Part shown: in pieces, positions 11,459-23,200 of the stretch
Position numbering within the stretch: the first letter of the stretch is position 1
Layout: every line of letters begins with the position of its first letter
Origin: Eustoma russellianum
Taxonomy: Eukaryota; Streptophyta; Magnoliopsida; Gentianales; Gentianaceae
DNA length: 64,000 nt
Direction: 5' to 3'
Assembly: GCA_036186865.1 (NCBI GenBank)
Contig: AP025071.1
Span: forward strand, 12,173,254-12,237,253
Notes under the pieces: generated by a model
Databases searched by the model: none
Told to the model about the DNA's origin: nothing
Seen by the model: only the letters and a program-made list of their open reading frames with translations
Program-made: the position numbers and the translations under genes

Positions 11459-12339
11459 AAACGCCAGTAGAAGCTTGCCAGACCATGGAAGCTCCTAACC
11501 TCTCCCACGGTTTTGAGCGTGGGCCATTCTATGATGGATTTCACCTTATCCTGGTCCATTTCTATCCCTGAAGCACTTATTACGAATCCTAGGAACACAA
11601 CCTTCTCCATACAAAAAGAACACTTTTTAAAATTGGCAAACAGTTGTTGTTTCCTAAGCGTGTCAAAAACTGCTTTTAAATGGTCAAGATGGTCTAGCAA
11701 GTGCCTAGAACAAATCAGGATGTCGTTGAAGTACACTATGACAAACTTGCCAATGAAAGCTCTCAAAACTTCATTCATCAACCTCATGAATGCACTGGGT
11801 GCATTAGTTAAACCAAAAGGCATCACTAACCACTCATACAATCCAAATTTTGTTTTGAAAGCCGTTTTCCACTCATCTCCCTCCTTTATCCGCACTTGAA
11901 AATAGCCACTCTTAAGGTCAATCTTAGTAAAGTACTTAGCATCGTACAACATGTCGAGCATATCATCAAGTCTAGGGATTGGGTACCTATACTTCACTGT
12001 GATTTTATTGATGGCTCTACAATCCACACACATTCGCCAGCTTCCGTCTTTCTTAGGGACTACTATCACGGGTACAGCACATGGGCTCATACTCTCTCTT
12101 ATCTTGCCTTTACTCAAAAGCTCCTCTACCTGTCTCTGAATTTCCTTCATTTCCTCGGGATTTTCCCTATAGGTTGGCCTATTAGGAAGTGTGGCCCCTG
12201 GAATGAAATCTATTTGATGTCCAATGCCTCGCAGTGGGGGTAGTCCTGGGGGTTCTTCATCGGGAAACAAATCGGAATACTCCTCTAGTAAGGTCACAAC
12301 ACCACTGGGTAAAGAATTCGGTAAGTCATCCCTAGAAAA
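11455..12339 (-). pseudogene. CRM1 reverse transcriptase, catalytic Asp lost
   Basis: Complete Gypsy RT domain. Visible blocks are VPVIVVPKKDGSWRMCVDCR, YPIPRLDDMLDMLYDAKYFT, IDLKSGYFQVRIKEGDEWKT, FGLYEWLVMPFGLTNAPSAF and the palm motif. That motif reads VYFNDIL: the first Asp of the YxDD box is Asn (codon 11725-11727, AAC where GAC is expected), so polymerase activity should be abolished. The frame is open from the stop at 12340-12342 down to the frameshift at 11455. The block order and the LNYSTYDKELYALVR neighbour fit CRM/Reina-type chromoviruses. Confidence 0.93.
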
Positions 12340-12658
12340 TCAGCAGTCAATGCTCTCTTTGAACAAAAACACATAAACAACCTTCTGAGAATGCAATGCA
12401 TGGGTAACTTCACTAGGTTTCACAAAGAACGCATGTTTTGTGGGTGGATGAGTAACGAGTGAAGGGGATGGGGGTGTGGGGGTCATGTCCGCGGGCCTGG
12501 TGCCCTTTGCGGAGGCCTTGGAGCTTTCTCCCGGGCTCCTCTTTCCCTTCTTGAGGTCCTCTAAGAACCTCCTTTCGGCCACTCTTTCTTTTGGATCATT
12601 CTGAGTTTTGTTCTTCTTTGGTGATCCTCAAAAACTTTGTGCGGTGGTAATGCATGAA
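12340..12658 (-). pseudogene. CRM1 protease-RT linker, broken
   Basis: Once SIRE-B is removed, this continues the protease frame (LHALPPHKVFEDH...). It shifts frame near 12600 into ERVAERRFLEDLKKGKRSPG, passes a Pro/Thr/Ser-rich stretch, and ends at TGA 12340-12342 just before the RT. The residues after the stop continue the same frame (FSRDDLPNSLPSGVVTLLEE), showing that the stop is a mutation. It carries one copy of the target duplication (12659-12663). Confidence 0.75.
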
Positions 12659-12663
12659 GTTTG
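12659..12663. repeat. Target duplication of SIRE-B, left copy
   Basis: GTTTG directly left of the SIRE-B terminus; the identical GTTTG stands at 28069-28073. It marks the insertion of SIRE-B into the CRM1 pol gene. Confidence 0.92.
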
Positions 12664-15600
12664 TGTAGGATTTGCAAGGAACCACTAGAAGGGGGGGTTG
12701 AATAGTTGGTGCGGAAAGTGTGGTTTTTAAAATTGTTGACTCAAGAACTCAACTTCTGAAAACAGTTTTTGTTTTCAGAACCACTATTAAAACGTTTATA
12801 AAACTGGGTTTTAGGTCTTCCAAAATTCTGAAATTTTGAGAGAACTTAGCCTCTGATGTTATGAGTGTCTCCTAAAAATTTCAGATTTAAATTCAACCTC
12901 TAACCCCTTCAAAAATCGTTAGTGGTCAGATTGCGCGAATCTGCCAGAAACGGCAGACTATTTTGAAAAATTTATTCCTATTTGTACGTAACTCCAAATG
13001 CTCTGAAATTTTAACCACTAACCCCTTATATGTTATATTTAAATGGGTTGAAACAGTTTTAAAACATTCTTTTGGAAAGTTAGTCAAATACTATCAAAGT
13101 CTCAACCTTTGCAAGCCTGAAAACCAGACTGCACTAGTCTCAGAACTTTGGATGTTGGATTGACTTATACTTGTCCAAAAGGGTTGAAACTTGTGCCAAA
13201 TTAACCTTAAGACGTATGGATATGATTCTGAAAAGTTTCGCAATTTTTGAAAAAAGTTTACTATTTTTAAGAACGTAATCAAAAAGGATAAACAGTCCTG
13301 AAACAGAATATAAGTACTGAAAGTAAATGACACAAAGAATTTTATACTGGTTCGGTTATAAACAACCTACTCCAGTCTTCGAGGAACACCTTCCTTGGTT
13401 CACACTAATCACACAACACAAAAACACCTTACCACAGGGTTGATGGAGTTACACACCAACTCCAACCCTTTACAAACCTTGTATGTTGAATACAATGCAT
13501 ACGAACACCATCACCTTGCAAGATTGAAGATTGATCACACCTTGATCAATCTTTTAAAAAGATAAAGAATGTGTGGTGGTCTAAGATAAGCCTATTCAAG
13601 TATATGAATGTAAGTACAATAGGCTTTTAGAAAGAAGAAAGAAAGAGAGTGTAGAAGAGGAAGAGCTAGGCGTTTTTGATCACTTGGTTTGCAAGACTTG
13701 TTCTTGTTCTTGTTTTGCTCTTCTTCCTTCCTTTTTAACATTGTGGCCATCCCCCCTTGGTCCTTCTCCTCTTGAAAATTATCTTCTAAGTCCTTGGGAG
13801 AATATGTGGCATCATTGTGACATGATCTTGCTTACTTGGCACCTCCTCATTGGATGATCATTTAACTCTTGCTTACTTGGCACTCATTGATTGGTTGAAT
13901 GTTGTCATCACTTGATGACTTGGAAAATCTGAGAATTCCACTAAAAACATGTCCCAAAATCACCATAAAACAATTACCATAACTTCCAAGATCATCACAT
14001 AAATTCAGCAATATAATTTCCTCAGAAAAATTGATGAAAAAATCGGCCATAATGAGACTTGACATGCTGAAATTTCAGCATGTGATACATGGTGCTTTAA
14101 TTCAAATTATTTCCAAATTTTCTTTGATTTTTCTCTTAGAAATAAATCACCAATTAATAGACAATATTCTCATCAATTTTGGGAAAAACATTGGACAATA
14201 ACATGGCCAAGAAATCGGCCTAGATACACTCATACACATGCTGAAATTTTTCAGCATGTGTGATATTCAAGATATCACAATTTTACTTTCATATCTTATT
14301 CAAATTAATTCCAATTTGTCTTCCAATTAATCCCATGTTTCAAGATACAAAATATAGCCTCATAATTGGTGAAAATCGGCCAGCCTATTATCCACATGCT
14401 GAAATTTTCAGCATGTGTTACAAATGAGATAAAATTTGAAACATTACGTTTTGTAGCTTCTTTCTTTAAGTCACCAACATTGTATGATTGATTCTTGACC
14501 AATCAATATGCCAACAAGGCTCCACATATGCTCTACCAAGCTGGTATAAGCGTGTATGATATGTATATACACGTGTTGAATTTTATTTTTCCAAACTTTG
14601 TAAAATAGTGCACATTTAATAATACACACATGACATATCCAATCAGCCCTTAATTTAATTTTCTAGAACACTTTAAGATGTATGACATATGTAAAAAGTG
14701 TCTACATACATGTCGTATGATGTGCCAAAAACTTTCCATGTGTTGTGTATGTAGAAAACCGAATTTTCGATGTTCATCGATTACCCAATTTTTCTCTAAT
14801 TAAATTCCAAATTTTTGCACATGTTATATATATTATGTTACACATAATATACATAATATAAACTTTAATATTCAGCACTTGTCTGGTCTTAAAGTGGCGC
14901 CTTACACATGTGACAAAATTGAAATTCGAATCTCCACAATCTGGCCTTGATGTGGGGTGATTTGTGTGTGCCAACATGCAATGATTTTATGGCTGCACAT
15001 AAAATCATACCCACGAAATTTTTGAGTATTTTTGAAGTGTAGGGGCTGGCCATCTATTTATGGCAAGTACGTGACACGTTGGCAAAGTTTCGGTATTCGC
15101 CCGGTACGAAAATTCTCGGTTTAGAACCTTTTAACATGTCATATTTAATTTTTCATCACCATGACTTATATCATATGATATAAGATCTGAATATACTCAT
15201 AAATATGAGTTAAGTATGGTGGTGTGACGTTAACGTACGTACGTACGTAAAATATATAACGTGTCGGTAGTACATTGGAATACATGTGTATGTGTCTTTT
15301 TCAAAAAAAATCTGAAAATATATATATTTATATAGATATATATATATGCGTGTATATGTGTGATGAGAGGAGGAGGAGACTTTCCTTTCTTAGTCTTGTT
15401 GCCTTTGTGCCTTGTCCAAATGTTGCTTCCTTTAATGAACTACTTAGTGTAATTAACTAAGTACTTCACTTAATGAACTAGTTTAGTTCATTAATGGTGG
15501 CACCTGAAAATAGTACAAACACAACAAATGTTTGCCATTTAATGTAAGCTTTAAAGCTTCATGTCTTGTTAGTACGGCAACATTATATATGAACTATATA

Positions 15601-15704
15601 AGGCAAGTTATATGCAATATATCATGCACATTTATGTCATGCACGTTTTTATGCTCATTTAAATCATATATTTTGAAATCACTCAAACCCCTTTTTTCTC
15701 TACA
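12664..15704 (-). mobile_element. SIRE-B 3' LTR
   Basis: 3041 bases. On the plus strand it reads from TGTAGGATTTGCAAGG to CTCTACA. It holds three palindrome modules (14063-14082, 14234-14261 and 14393-14417), the short inverted repeats TACGTACGTACGT, and the 'aatgaactagtttagttcatt' palindromes near 15475-15500. Confidence 0.92.
14063..14417 (-). repeat. Three palindrome modules in SIRE-B 3' LTR
   Basis: CATGCTGAAATTTCAGCATG at 14063-14082 is a perfect 20-nt palindrome. Copies with a 1-2 base centre stand at 14234-14261 and 14393-14417. Each is followed, in element sense, by GGCCGA after about 10-15 bases. Confidence 0.85.
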
Positions 15705-15967
15705 ATCTCCCCCTTTGATGATTTTCAAAATAACCTACTTTCATGATTTAAATCCTATCGCTCCCCTTCAATCATTCAAAATTTGAATTTTTAAATTTCA
15801 AATCCGGTCCCCCTTGATTTATGCAATCAGTATCTCTCTCCCCCTTAAATCATGCTTTCTCTCCCCCTTTATTTTGGAAAATCAATCAAAATATGCCTGT
15901 AAATATGGGAAGAGCATGTAAAGATGAAAAAAATAATCTCAAACGTGCGTTCATAAGGGTTATTTAT
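15705..15967 (-). other. SIRE-B 3' UTR with polypurine tracts
   Basis: On the minus strand the gag stop is followed by 'ataaataacccttatgaacg', then four or five AAAGGGGGAG-like purine runs. The last (15705-15720) directly precedes the LTR start. The same join of gag stop to 3' UTR occurs in SIRE-C, indicating a shared pol-less ancestor. Confidence 0.8.
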
Positions 15968-16120
15968 TTAACCCTTTGAGAATATCCCTTTTGGTACCCA
16001 AATTTGGGTGACCTTTCTAGGTCTTCCAAAAGGTGAGAAAGGTGATGAGAATGCAACATAATATACATTAGGTGCAAATGCGTTTGACCTTTGGCCAAGA
16101 ACTCCTTTATACGCACTATA
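15968..16120 (-). CDS. SIRE-B gag, C-terminal segment (50 codons + stop)
   Basis: Second part of the gag gene cut by SIRE-C. It resumes at base 16120 in the frame that part 1 leaves at 23334 when one copy of the ctata duplication is counted. It reads on through GVLGQRSNAFAPNVYYVAFS and RKVTQIWVPKG to TAA at 15968-15970. The TQIWVPK ending resembles the end of SIRE Gag just before where pol should start. Here the stop leads straight into the 3' UTR. Confidence 0.88.
   Translation of the reverse strand, partial: YSAYKGVLGQRSNAFAPNVYYVAFSSPFSPFGRPRKVTQIWVPKGIFSKG
16116..16120. repeat. Target duplication of SIRE-C, left copy
   Basis: CTATA left of SIRE-C; the identical CTATA is at 23329-23333. 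Confidence 0.93.
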
Positions 16121-19079
16121 TGTAGAGAAAAAGGGGTTTGAGTGATTTTCAAATACATGATTTAAATGTGCACAAAAATGAGCATGACAAAAACGTGTGC
16201 ATGATACAAACGTATGCATGATATATTGCTTATTACTTGCCTTATTTAGCTCATATATAATGTTGCCGTACTCACGAGCCATGAAGCATAAAGCTTACAT
16301 CATATGGCAAACATTTGTTGTGTTTACACTATTTTCAGGTGCCACCATTAATGAACTAAGGAAGGAAAGTTTTCTCCTCCTCTCCTCTTTAATGATACAC
16401 GCCTATATACATATACATTACATATATTTTCAGATTTTTTGAAAAAGGCACATGCACATGTATTCTAACGTACTACCGACACGTTATATATTTTACGTAC
16501 GTACGTTAACGTCACACCACTATACTTAACTCATATTCATGAGTATATTCAGGTATTATATCATATGATATAAGATATGGTGATGACAAATTAAATACGA
16601 CACGATAAAAGGTTCTAAACCGAAATTTGTCGTATCAGGCGAATACCGAAACTTCGCCAACGTGTCACGTACTTGCCATAAATAAATGGCCAGCCCCTAT
16701 ACTTCAAAAATGGATGAAAATTTCGTGCACATGACAGAAAAATCAGCCAAAAATACTTTCCATGTTGGCACACACAAGTCACCCCACATTAAGGCCAAAA
16801 TGTGAAGATTCCAAGTTTAATTTTGTCACATGTTAATGGTACCACTTTGGACCAGCCAAGTGCTGAGATTTAAATTATATATTATATATATTATGTATAA
16901 CATAATATATATAGCATGTGCAAAAGTTGGAATTTAAATTAGAGAAAAATCGAGTAATCGATAAATATCGAAAATTCGGTTTTCTACGCACATAACACAT
17001 GGAACGTTTTTGGTACATCATGTGACACGTATCTAGACACTTTTTACATATAATATACATCTTAAAGTGTTCTAGAAAATTAAATTAAGGGCTGATTGGA
17101 ATATAACATGTGTGTATTATTAAATGTGCACTATTTTACAAAGTTAGCAAAAATAAATTTCAGCACATGTATATACATTATCCAACGCCACCTACAGCTG
17201 AGATGGAGCATATGTGGAGCATTGTTGGCATATTGATTGGTCAAGAATCAATCACACAAAGTTGGTGACTTAAAGAGAGAAGCTACAAAAAGGTAACAAT
17301 TCAAATTTTGTCTCAATTGTGACACATGCTGAAAATTCAGCATGTGTGCTAATGATGGCCGAAATTTTCATCTTTATTGTGATATATTTCATCATCTTTT
17401 ATTGTGTGATTGATTGGAAGAAGAAATGGAAATGATTTAAATGTTATTTAAATTATTAAAGTGTGATATTCTACATATCACACATGCTGAAATTTTTCAG
17501 CATGTGTGAAGACATGGTGGCCGAATTTGTGAGCTTGAAAGTGTCCAAGTTCATTTCTTATGTGATAGTAATACTTACCATAAATTGGTGATTCATTTTA
17601 TAAAGAACAAAATCAAAGAAAATTGGGCATTATTTTGAATAAAATTGAATGATGCACATGCTGAAAATTCAGCATGGCAATGTGACATAATGGCCGAAAC
17701 TATGCCTTAGTTGGGAAGGATTTTTGTCTTGCAATTTATGTGATAATCTTGAGCTTTATGGAAATTATTTTGTGATGATTTTGGCACATGTTTTAAGTGT
17801 TATTCTCAGATTTTTCCAAGTCATCAATGATGACAACATTCAACCTATCATGAAGTGCCAAGTAAGCAAAGCTTAAATGATCATCCAATGAGAAGATGCC
17901 AAGTAAGCAAGACCATGTCACAATGATGCTACAAATTCTCCCAAGGACTTAGAAGACAATTTTCAAGAGGGAATGGCACCAAGGGGGACGGCCACAATGT
18001 GATTAAAACGAAAGAAGATGAGCAAAAACAAAACAAGCACAAGAGTTGCAAAATCAAAGATCAAAAGTGTTCTAGCCTTCTTCTTCTACACTCTCTTTCT
18101 TTCTTCTTCTTGAAAGCCTATTGTACTTATATTCTCATTCTTGAATAGGCTTGTCATATATCACCACATAGTCTATATCTTTGTAAAAGATTGATCAAGG
18201 TGTGATCAATCTTCAATCTTGCAAGGTGGTGGTGTTCGTGTGCATTGTATTGAACATAAAAGGTTTGTAAAGGGTTGGAGTTGGTGTGTAACTCCATCAA
18301 CCCTGTGGTAAGGTGTTTTTGAGTTGTGTGATTAGTGTGAACCAAGGAAGGTGTTCCTTGAAGACTGGAGTAGGTTGTTGATAACCGAACCAGTATCAAA
18401 TTCTTGGTGTCATTTACTTTAAGCATTTACTTTCAGTTACTGCACTGTTTACCCTTCTTGTTTGTATCCGTAAAAATAGTAAACGAATTTCAAAAATTAC
18501 GAAACTTTCAAAAAACATAGCCACACGTTCTAGGGTTCTTTTGGCACAAGTTTCAACCCTTTTGGATAAGTATAAGTCATCCAAACGTCCAAAGTTCTGA
18601 GACTAGTGCAGTCTGATTTTTAGGCTTGCAAAGGTTGAGACTTTGATCGTATTTGACCAACTTACCAAAAGAATTTTTCAAAACTGTTTCAACACATTTA
18701 AATAAAACTTATAAGGGGTTAGTCTATAAATTTTAAGATCATTTTGAGTTGTGTACAAATAGGAATTAAGTTTTCAAATCAGTGTATCGTTTCTGGCAGA
18801 TTTGCGCAATCTGACCACCAACAATTTTTCAAGGGGTTAGAGGTTGAATTTTAATCTGAAATTTTTAGGAGATACTCATAACATATGAGTCTAAGTTCTC
18901 CCCAAATTTCAGAATTTTTGAAGACCTGAAACCTAGTTTTCAAAACGTTTTAAAACTGGTCCTGAAAACAGAACCTGTTTTCAGAAGCTGGGTTTTTGGT
19001 TTAAAACTATTTTAAAAACCACATTTTCCGCACCCACTATTCAACCCCCCCCTTCTAGTGGTGCCTTGCAGATCCTAAA
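16121..19079 (+). mobile_element. SIRE-C 5' LTR
   Basis: 2959 bases from TGTAGAGAAAAAGG to GATCCTAAA (terminal ACA changed to AAA). It lacks 84-90 bases near 16354 relative to the 3' LTR, between 'atgaacta' and 'aggaaggaaag', removing the paired 'actagttcatt/gtacttag' palindromes. It has three palindrome modules at 17322-17347, 17479-17508 and 17657-17676. Confidence 0.92.
17322..17676 (+). repeat. Three palindrome + GGCCGAA modules in SIRE-C 5' LTR
   Basis: Arms ACACATGCTGAA and TTCAGCATGTGT with an AA centre (17322-17347). CACACATGCTGAAA/TTTCAGCATGTGTG with a TT centre (17479-17508). CATGCTGAA/TTCAGCATG (17657-17676). Spacing is 158 and about 175 bases. Each is followed within about 10-15 bases by GGCCGAA. 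The same three are present in the 3' LTR near 21583, 21740 and 21908. Confidence 0.88.
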
Positions 19080-19081
19080 AT

Positions 19082-19093
19082 TGGTATCAGAGC
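19082..19093 (+). other. SIRE-C primer-binding site
   Basis: TGGTATCAGAGC, complementary to the tRNA-iMet 3' end, two bases after the LTR end. Confidence 0.9.
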
Positions 19094-19135
19094 ACAGGAA
19101 CACTCACAACAAGAAGATCCAACGATCTGTGTGAG

Positions 19136-20020
19136 ATGGCAACCACTAGCCATGAAACCGAGGAAAAAGATATGTCAAGCCAAATGCCTCCACTATTTGA
19201 AAATGAGGTAAATTCTGATTCTGACTCGGATTCTGAACTATATTATGATGATTTATATGTTGAATATCTTGAATTACATAAGTTTGCTAGAACTCTTGCA
19301 AAACAAAAGAAACGGTTAATTGAAGACAAGAAATTGTTAGAATCTTCTAACAAAGATCTTGTGTCTCAATTAAACGATTCAAAAGAAGAGCCGTCATGCA
19401 TTATAAATTCATTAAAGTCTGAGATTTCATCATTGACATCCAAGAACACTGAATTGAAATCCGAGATTTCAAACTTGAAATCAAGGAATGTGGATGTAGA
19501 GAAAAAGGTGAAACAATTTGACACGAGAACAAACATGCTAGATCACATCATTTCTTCTCAAAAGCATGATAGTGACAAAACCGGACTAGGATACGTTGAG
19601 AAAAGTAAGCCACAAAATAAACCAACCAAATTCATCCCATCTAAGAAAGTAGATGCATCAAAGACATATGTGGCATCTAAGAAGACGCATAGACCTTTTC
19701 TTATGACATCTCAACGTGCTTCTTCTTCACATGATGCAAAATATAATTATGTGCCATATAGATATGAGAAGAAACAAGTGATGTATACGCGACACTCGTA
19801 TCACAAAAATGCATCTAGATCACGTCCCGTGCATGCAAACCGAAATGCTTATCAAAAACAGAAACCATACTACATGCATGATGGGATTCTTGGCCAAAGG
19901 CCAAACGCATTTGTCCCTAACATATATTATGTTGCGTTTTCATCACCTTTCTCACCTTTTGGAAGACCTAGAAAGGTCACCCAAATTTGCGTACCAAAAG
20001 GGACATTTTCAAAGGGTTGA
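19136..20020 (+). CDS. SIRE-C mini-Gag, 294 aa, capsid core deleted
   Basis: Open frame from ATG 43 bases after the primer site to TGA at 20020. Residues 1-24 (ending PPLFENE) match the start of SIRE-B Gag (ending SPLFDGE). The frame then jumps to VNSDSDSDSELYYDDLYVEY, which in SIRE-B lies some 370 residues further on. The capsid-like region and zinc knuckle are missing. What remains is an acidic Ser/Asp run, a long Leu/Lys/Glu heptad region (about residues 45-130, predicted coiled coil), a Lys/Ser-rich tail and the SIRE ending RKVTQICVPKGTFSKG. No pol follows. The frame has stayed open although the LTRs differ by about 3%. It may be a translated remnant or may be non-functional. Confidence 0.85.
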   Translation: MATTSHETEEKDMSSQMPPLFENEVNSDSDSDSELYYDDLYVEYLELHKFARTLAKQKKRLIEDKKLLESSNKDLVSQLNDSKEEPSCIINSLKSEISSLTSKNTELKSEISNLKSRNVDVEKKVKQFDTRTNMLDHIISSQKHDSDKTGLGYVEKSKPQNKPTKFIPSKKVDASKTYVASKKTHRPFLMTSQRASSSHDAKYNYVPYRYEKKQVMYTRHSYHKNASRSRPVHANRNAYQKQKPYYMHDGILGQRPNAFVPNIYYVAFSSPFSPFGRPRKVTQICVPKGTFSKG

Positions 20021-20285
20021 ATAAATAACCCTTACGAACACACATTATATGAAATGCATGATTTTTTTCTTCTTCATCTTTACAGGCATCTTTTGATTTA
20101 CTTTTCAAAATAAAGGGGGAGAGATAGCATGATTTAAGGGGGAGAGAGATACTAATTGCATAAATTAAGGGGGAGCGACTCAGAATTTAAAATTCAAGTT
20201 TTGATTTCATGCATGATTGAAGGGGGAGCGATAGGATTTAAATCATGAGTAAAGGTTATTTTGAAAATCATCAAAAGGGGGAGAT
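20021..20285 (+). other. SIRE-C 3' UTR with polypurine tracts
   Basis: Begins 'ataaataacccttacgaa' as in SIRE-B. Purine tracts of AAAGGGGGAGAG type occur near 20113, 20138, 20168 and 20220, and the final one (20273-20285) touches the LTR. Confidence 0.8.
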
Positions 20286-23200
20286 TGTAGAGAAAAATGG
20301 GTTTGAGTGATTTTCAAATACATGATTTAAATGTGCACAAAAATGAGCATGACAAAAACGTGTGCATGATACAAACGTATGCAGGATATATTGCTTATTA
20401 CTTTCCTGATTTAGCTCATATATAATGTTGCCGTACTGACGAGCCATGAAGCATTAAAGCTTACATCATATGGCAAACATTTTTTGTGTTTACACTATTT
20501 TCAGGTGCCACCATTAATGAACTAAACTAGTTCATTAAGTGAAGTACTTAGTTTAATAAACTAAGTAGTTCATTAAAGGAAGCCACATTTGGGAAAGGCA
20601 CAAAGGCAACAAGGCTAAGGAATGAAAGTTTTCTCCTCCTCTCCTCTTTAATGATATACGCCTATATACATATACATTACATATATTTTCAGATTTTTTG
20701 AAAAAGGCACATACACATGTATTCCAACGTACTACCGACACGTTATATATTTTACGTACGTACGTTAACGTCACACCACTATACTTAACTCATATTTATG
20801 AGTATATTCAGGTCTTATATCATATGATATAATATATGGTGATGACAAATTAAATACGACACGATAAAAGGTTCTAAACCGAAATTTGTCGTATCGGGCG
20901 AATACCGAAACTTCGCCAACGTGTCACATACTTGCCATAAATAAATGGTCAGCCCCTATACTTCAAAAATGGATGAAAATTTCGTGCACATGACAGAAAA
21001 ATCAGCCAAAAATACTTTCCATGTTGGCACACACAAATCACCCCACGTTAAGGCCAAAATGTGAAGATTCCAAGTTTAATTTTGTCACATGTTAATGGTA
21101 CCACTTTAGACCAGCCAAGTGCTGAGATTTAAAGTATATATTATATATATTATGTATAACATAATATATATAGCATGTGCAAAAGTTGGAATTTAAATTA
21201 GAGAAGAATCGAGTAATCGATAAATATCGAAAATTTGGTTTTCTACGCACAGAATACATGGAATGTTTTTGGTACATCATGTGACACGTATCTAGACACT
21301 TTTTACATATGATATACATCTTAAAGTGTTCTAGAAAATTAAATTAAGGGCTGATTGGAATATAACATGTGTGTATTATTAAATGTGCACTATTTTACAA
21401 AGTTAGCAGAAATAAATTTCAGCACATGTATATACATTACCCAACGCCACCTATAGCTGAGATGGAGCATATGTGGAGCATTGTTGGCATATTGATTGGT
21501 CAAGAATCAATCACACAAAGTTGGTGACTTAAAGAGAGAAGCTACAAAAAGGTAACAATTCAAATTTTGTCTCAATTGTGACACATGCTGAAAATTCAGC
21601 ATGTGTGCTAATGATGGCCGAAATTTTCATCTTTATTGTGATATATTTCATCATCTTTTATTGTGTGATTTATTGGAAGAAGAAATGGAAATGATTTGAA
21701 TGTTATTTAAATTATTAAAGTGTGATATTCTACATATCACACATGCTGAAATTTTTCAGCATGTGTGAAGACATGGTGGCCGAATTTGTGAGTTTGAAAG
21801 TGTCCAAGTTCATTTCTTATGTGATAGTAATACTTACCATAAATTGGTGATTATAAAGAACAAAATCAAAGAAAATTGGGCATGATTTTGAATAAAATTG
21901 AATGATGCACATGCTGAAAATTCAGCATGGCAATGTGACATAATGGCTGAAATTATGCCTTAGTTGGGAAGGATTTTTGTCTTGCAATTTATGTGATAAT
22001 ATTGAGTTTTATGGAAATTATTTTGTGATCATTTTGGCACATGTTTTAAGTGTTATTCTCAGATTTTTCCAAGTCATCAATGATGACAACATTCAACCTA
22101 TCATGAAGTGCCAAGTAAGCAAAGCTTAAATGATTATCCAATGAGAAGATACCAAGTAAGCAAGACCATGTCACAATGATGCTACACATTCTCCCAAGGA
22201 CTTAGAAGACAATTTTCAAGTGGGAATGGCACCAAGGGGGACGGCCACAATTTGATTAAAAGGAAAGAAGATGAGCAAAAACAAAATAAGAACAAGAGTT
22301 GCAAAATCAAAGATCAAAAGTGTTCTAGCCTTCTTCTTCTACACTCTCTTTCTTTCTTCTTCTTGAAAGCCTATTGTACTTATATTCTCATTCTTGAATA
22401 GTCTTGTCATATATCACCACATAGTCTATATCTTTGTAAAAGATTGATCAAGGTGTGATCAATCTTCAATCTTGCAAGGTGGTGGTGTTCGTGTGCATTG
22501 TATTGAACATAAAAGGTTTGTAAAGGGTTGGAGTTGGTGTGTAACTCCATCAACCCTGTGGTAAGGTGTTTTTGAGTTGTGTGATTAGTGTGAACCAAGG
22601 AAGGTGTTCCTTGAAGACTGGAGTAGGTTGTTGATAACCGAACCAGTATCAAATTCTTGGTGTCATTTACTTTCAGCATTTACTTTCAGTTACTGCACTG
22701 TTTACCCTTCTTGTTTGTATCCGTAAAAATAGTAAACGAATTTCTAAAATTACAAAACTTTCAAAAAACATAGCCACACGTTCTAGGGTTCTTTTGGCAC
22801 AAGTTGCAACCCTTTTGGACAAGTATAAGTCATCCAAACGTCCAAAGTTCTGAGACTAGTGCAGTCTGATTTTTAGGCTTACAAAGGTTGAGACTTTGAT
22901 CGTATTTGACTAACTTACCAAAAGAATTTTTCAAAACTGTTTCAATCCATTTAAATACAACTTATAAGGGGTTAGTCTATAAATTTTTAGATCATTTGGA
23001 GTTGTGTACAAATAGGAATTAATTTTTTAAATCAGTGTATCGTTTCTGGCAGATTTGCGCAATCTGACCACCAACGATTTTCAAGGGGTTAGAGTTGAAT
23101 TTTAATCTGAAATTTTTAGGAGATACTCATAACATCTGAGTCTAAGTTCTCTCCAAATTTCAGAATTTTTGAAGACCTGAAACCTAGTTTTCAAAACATT

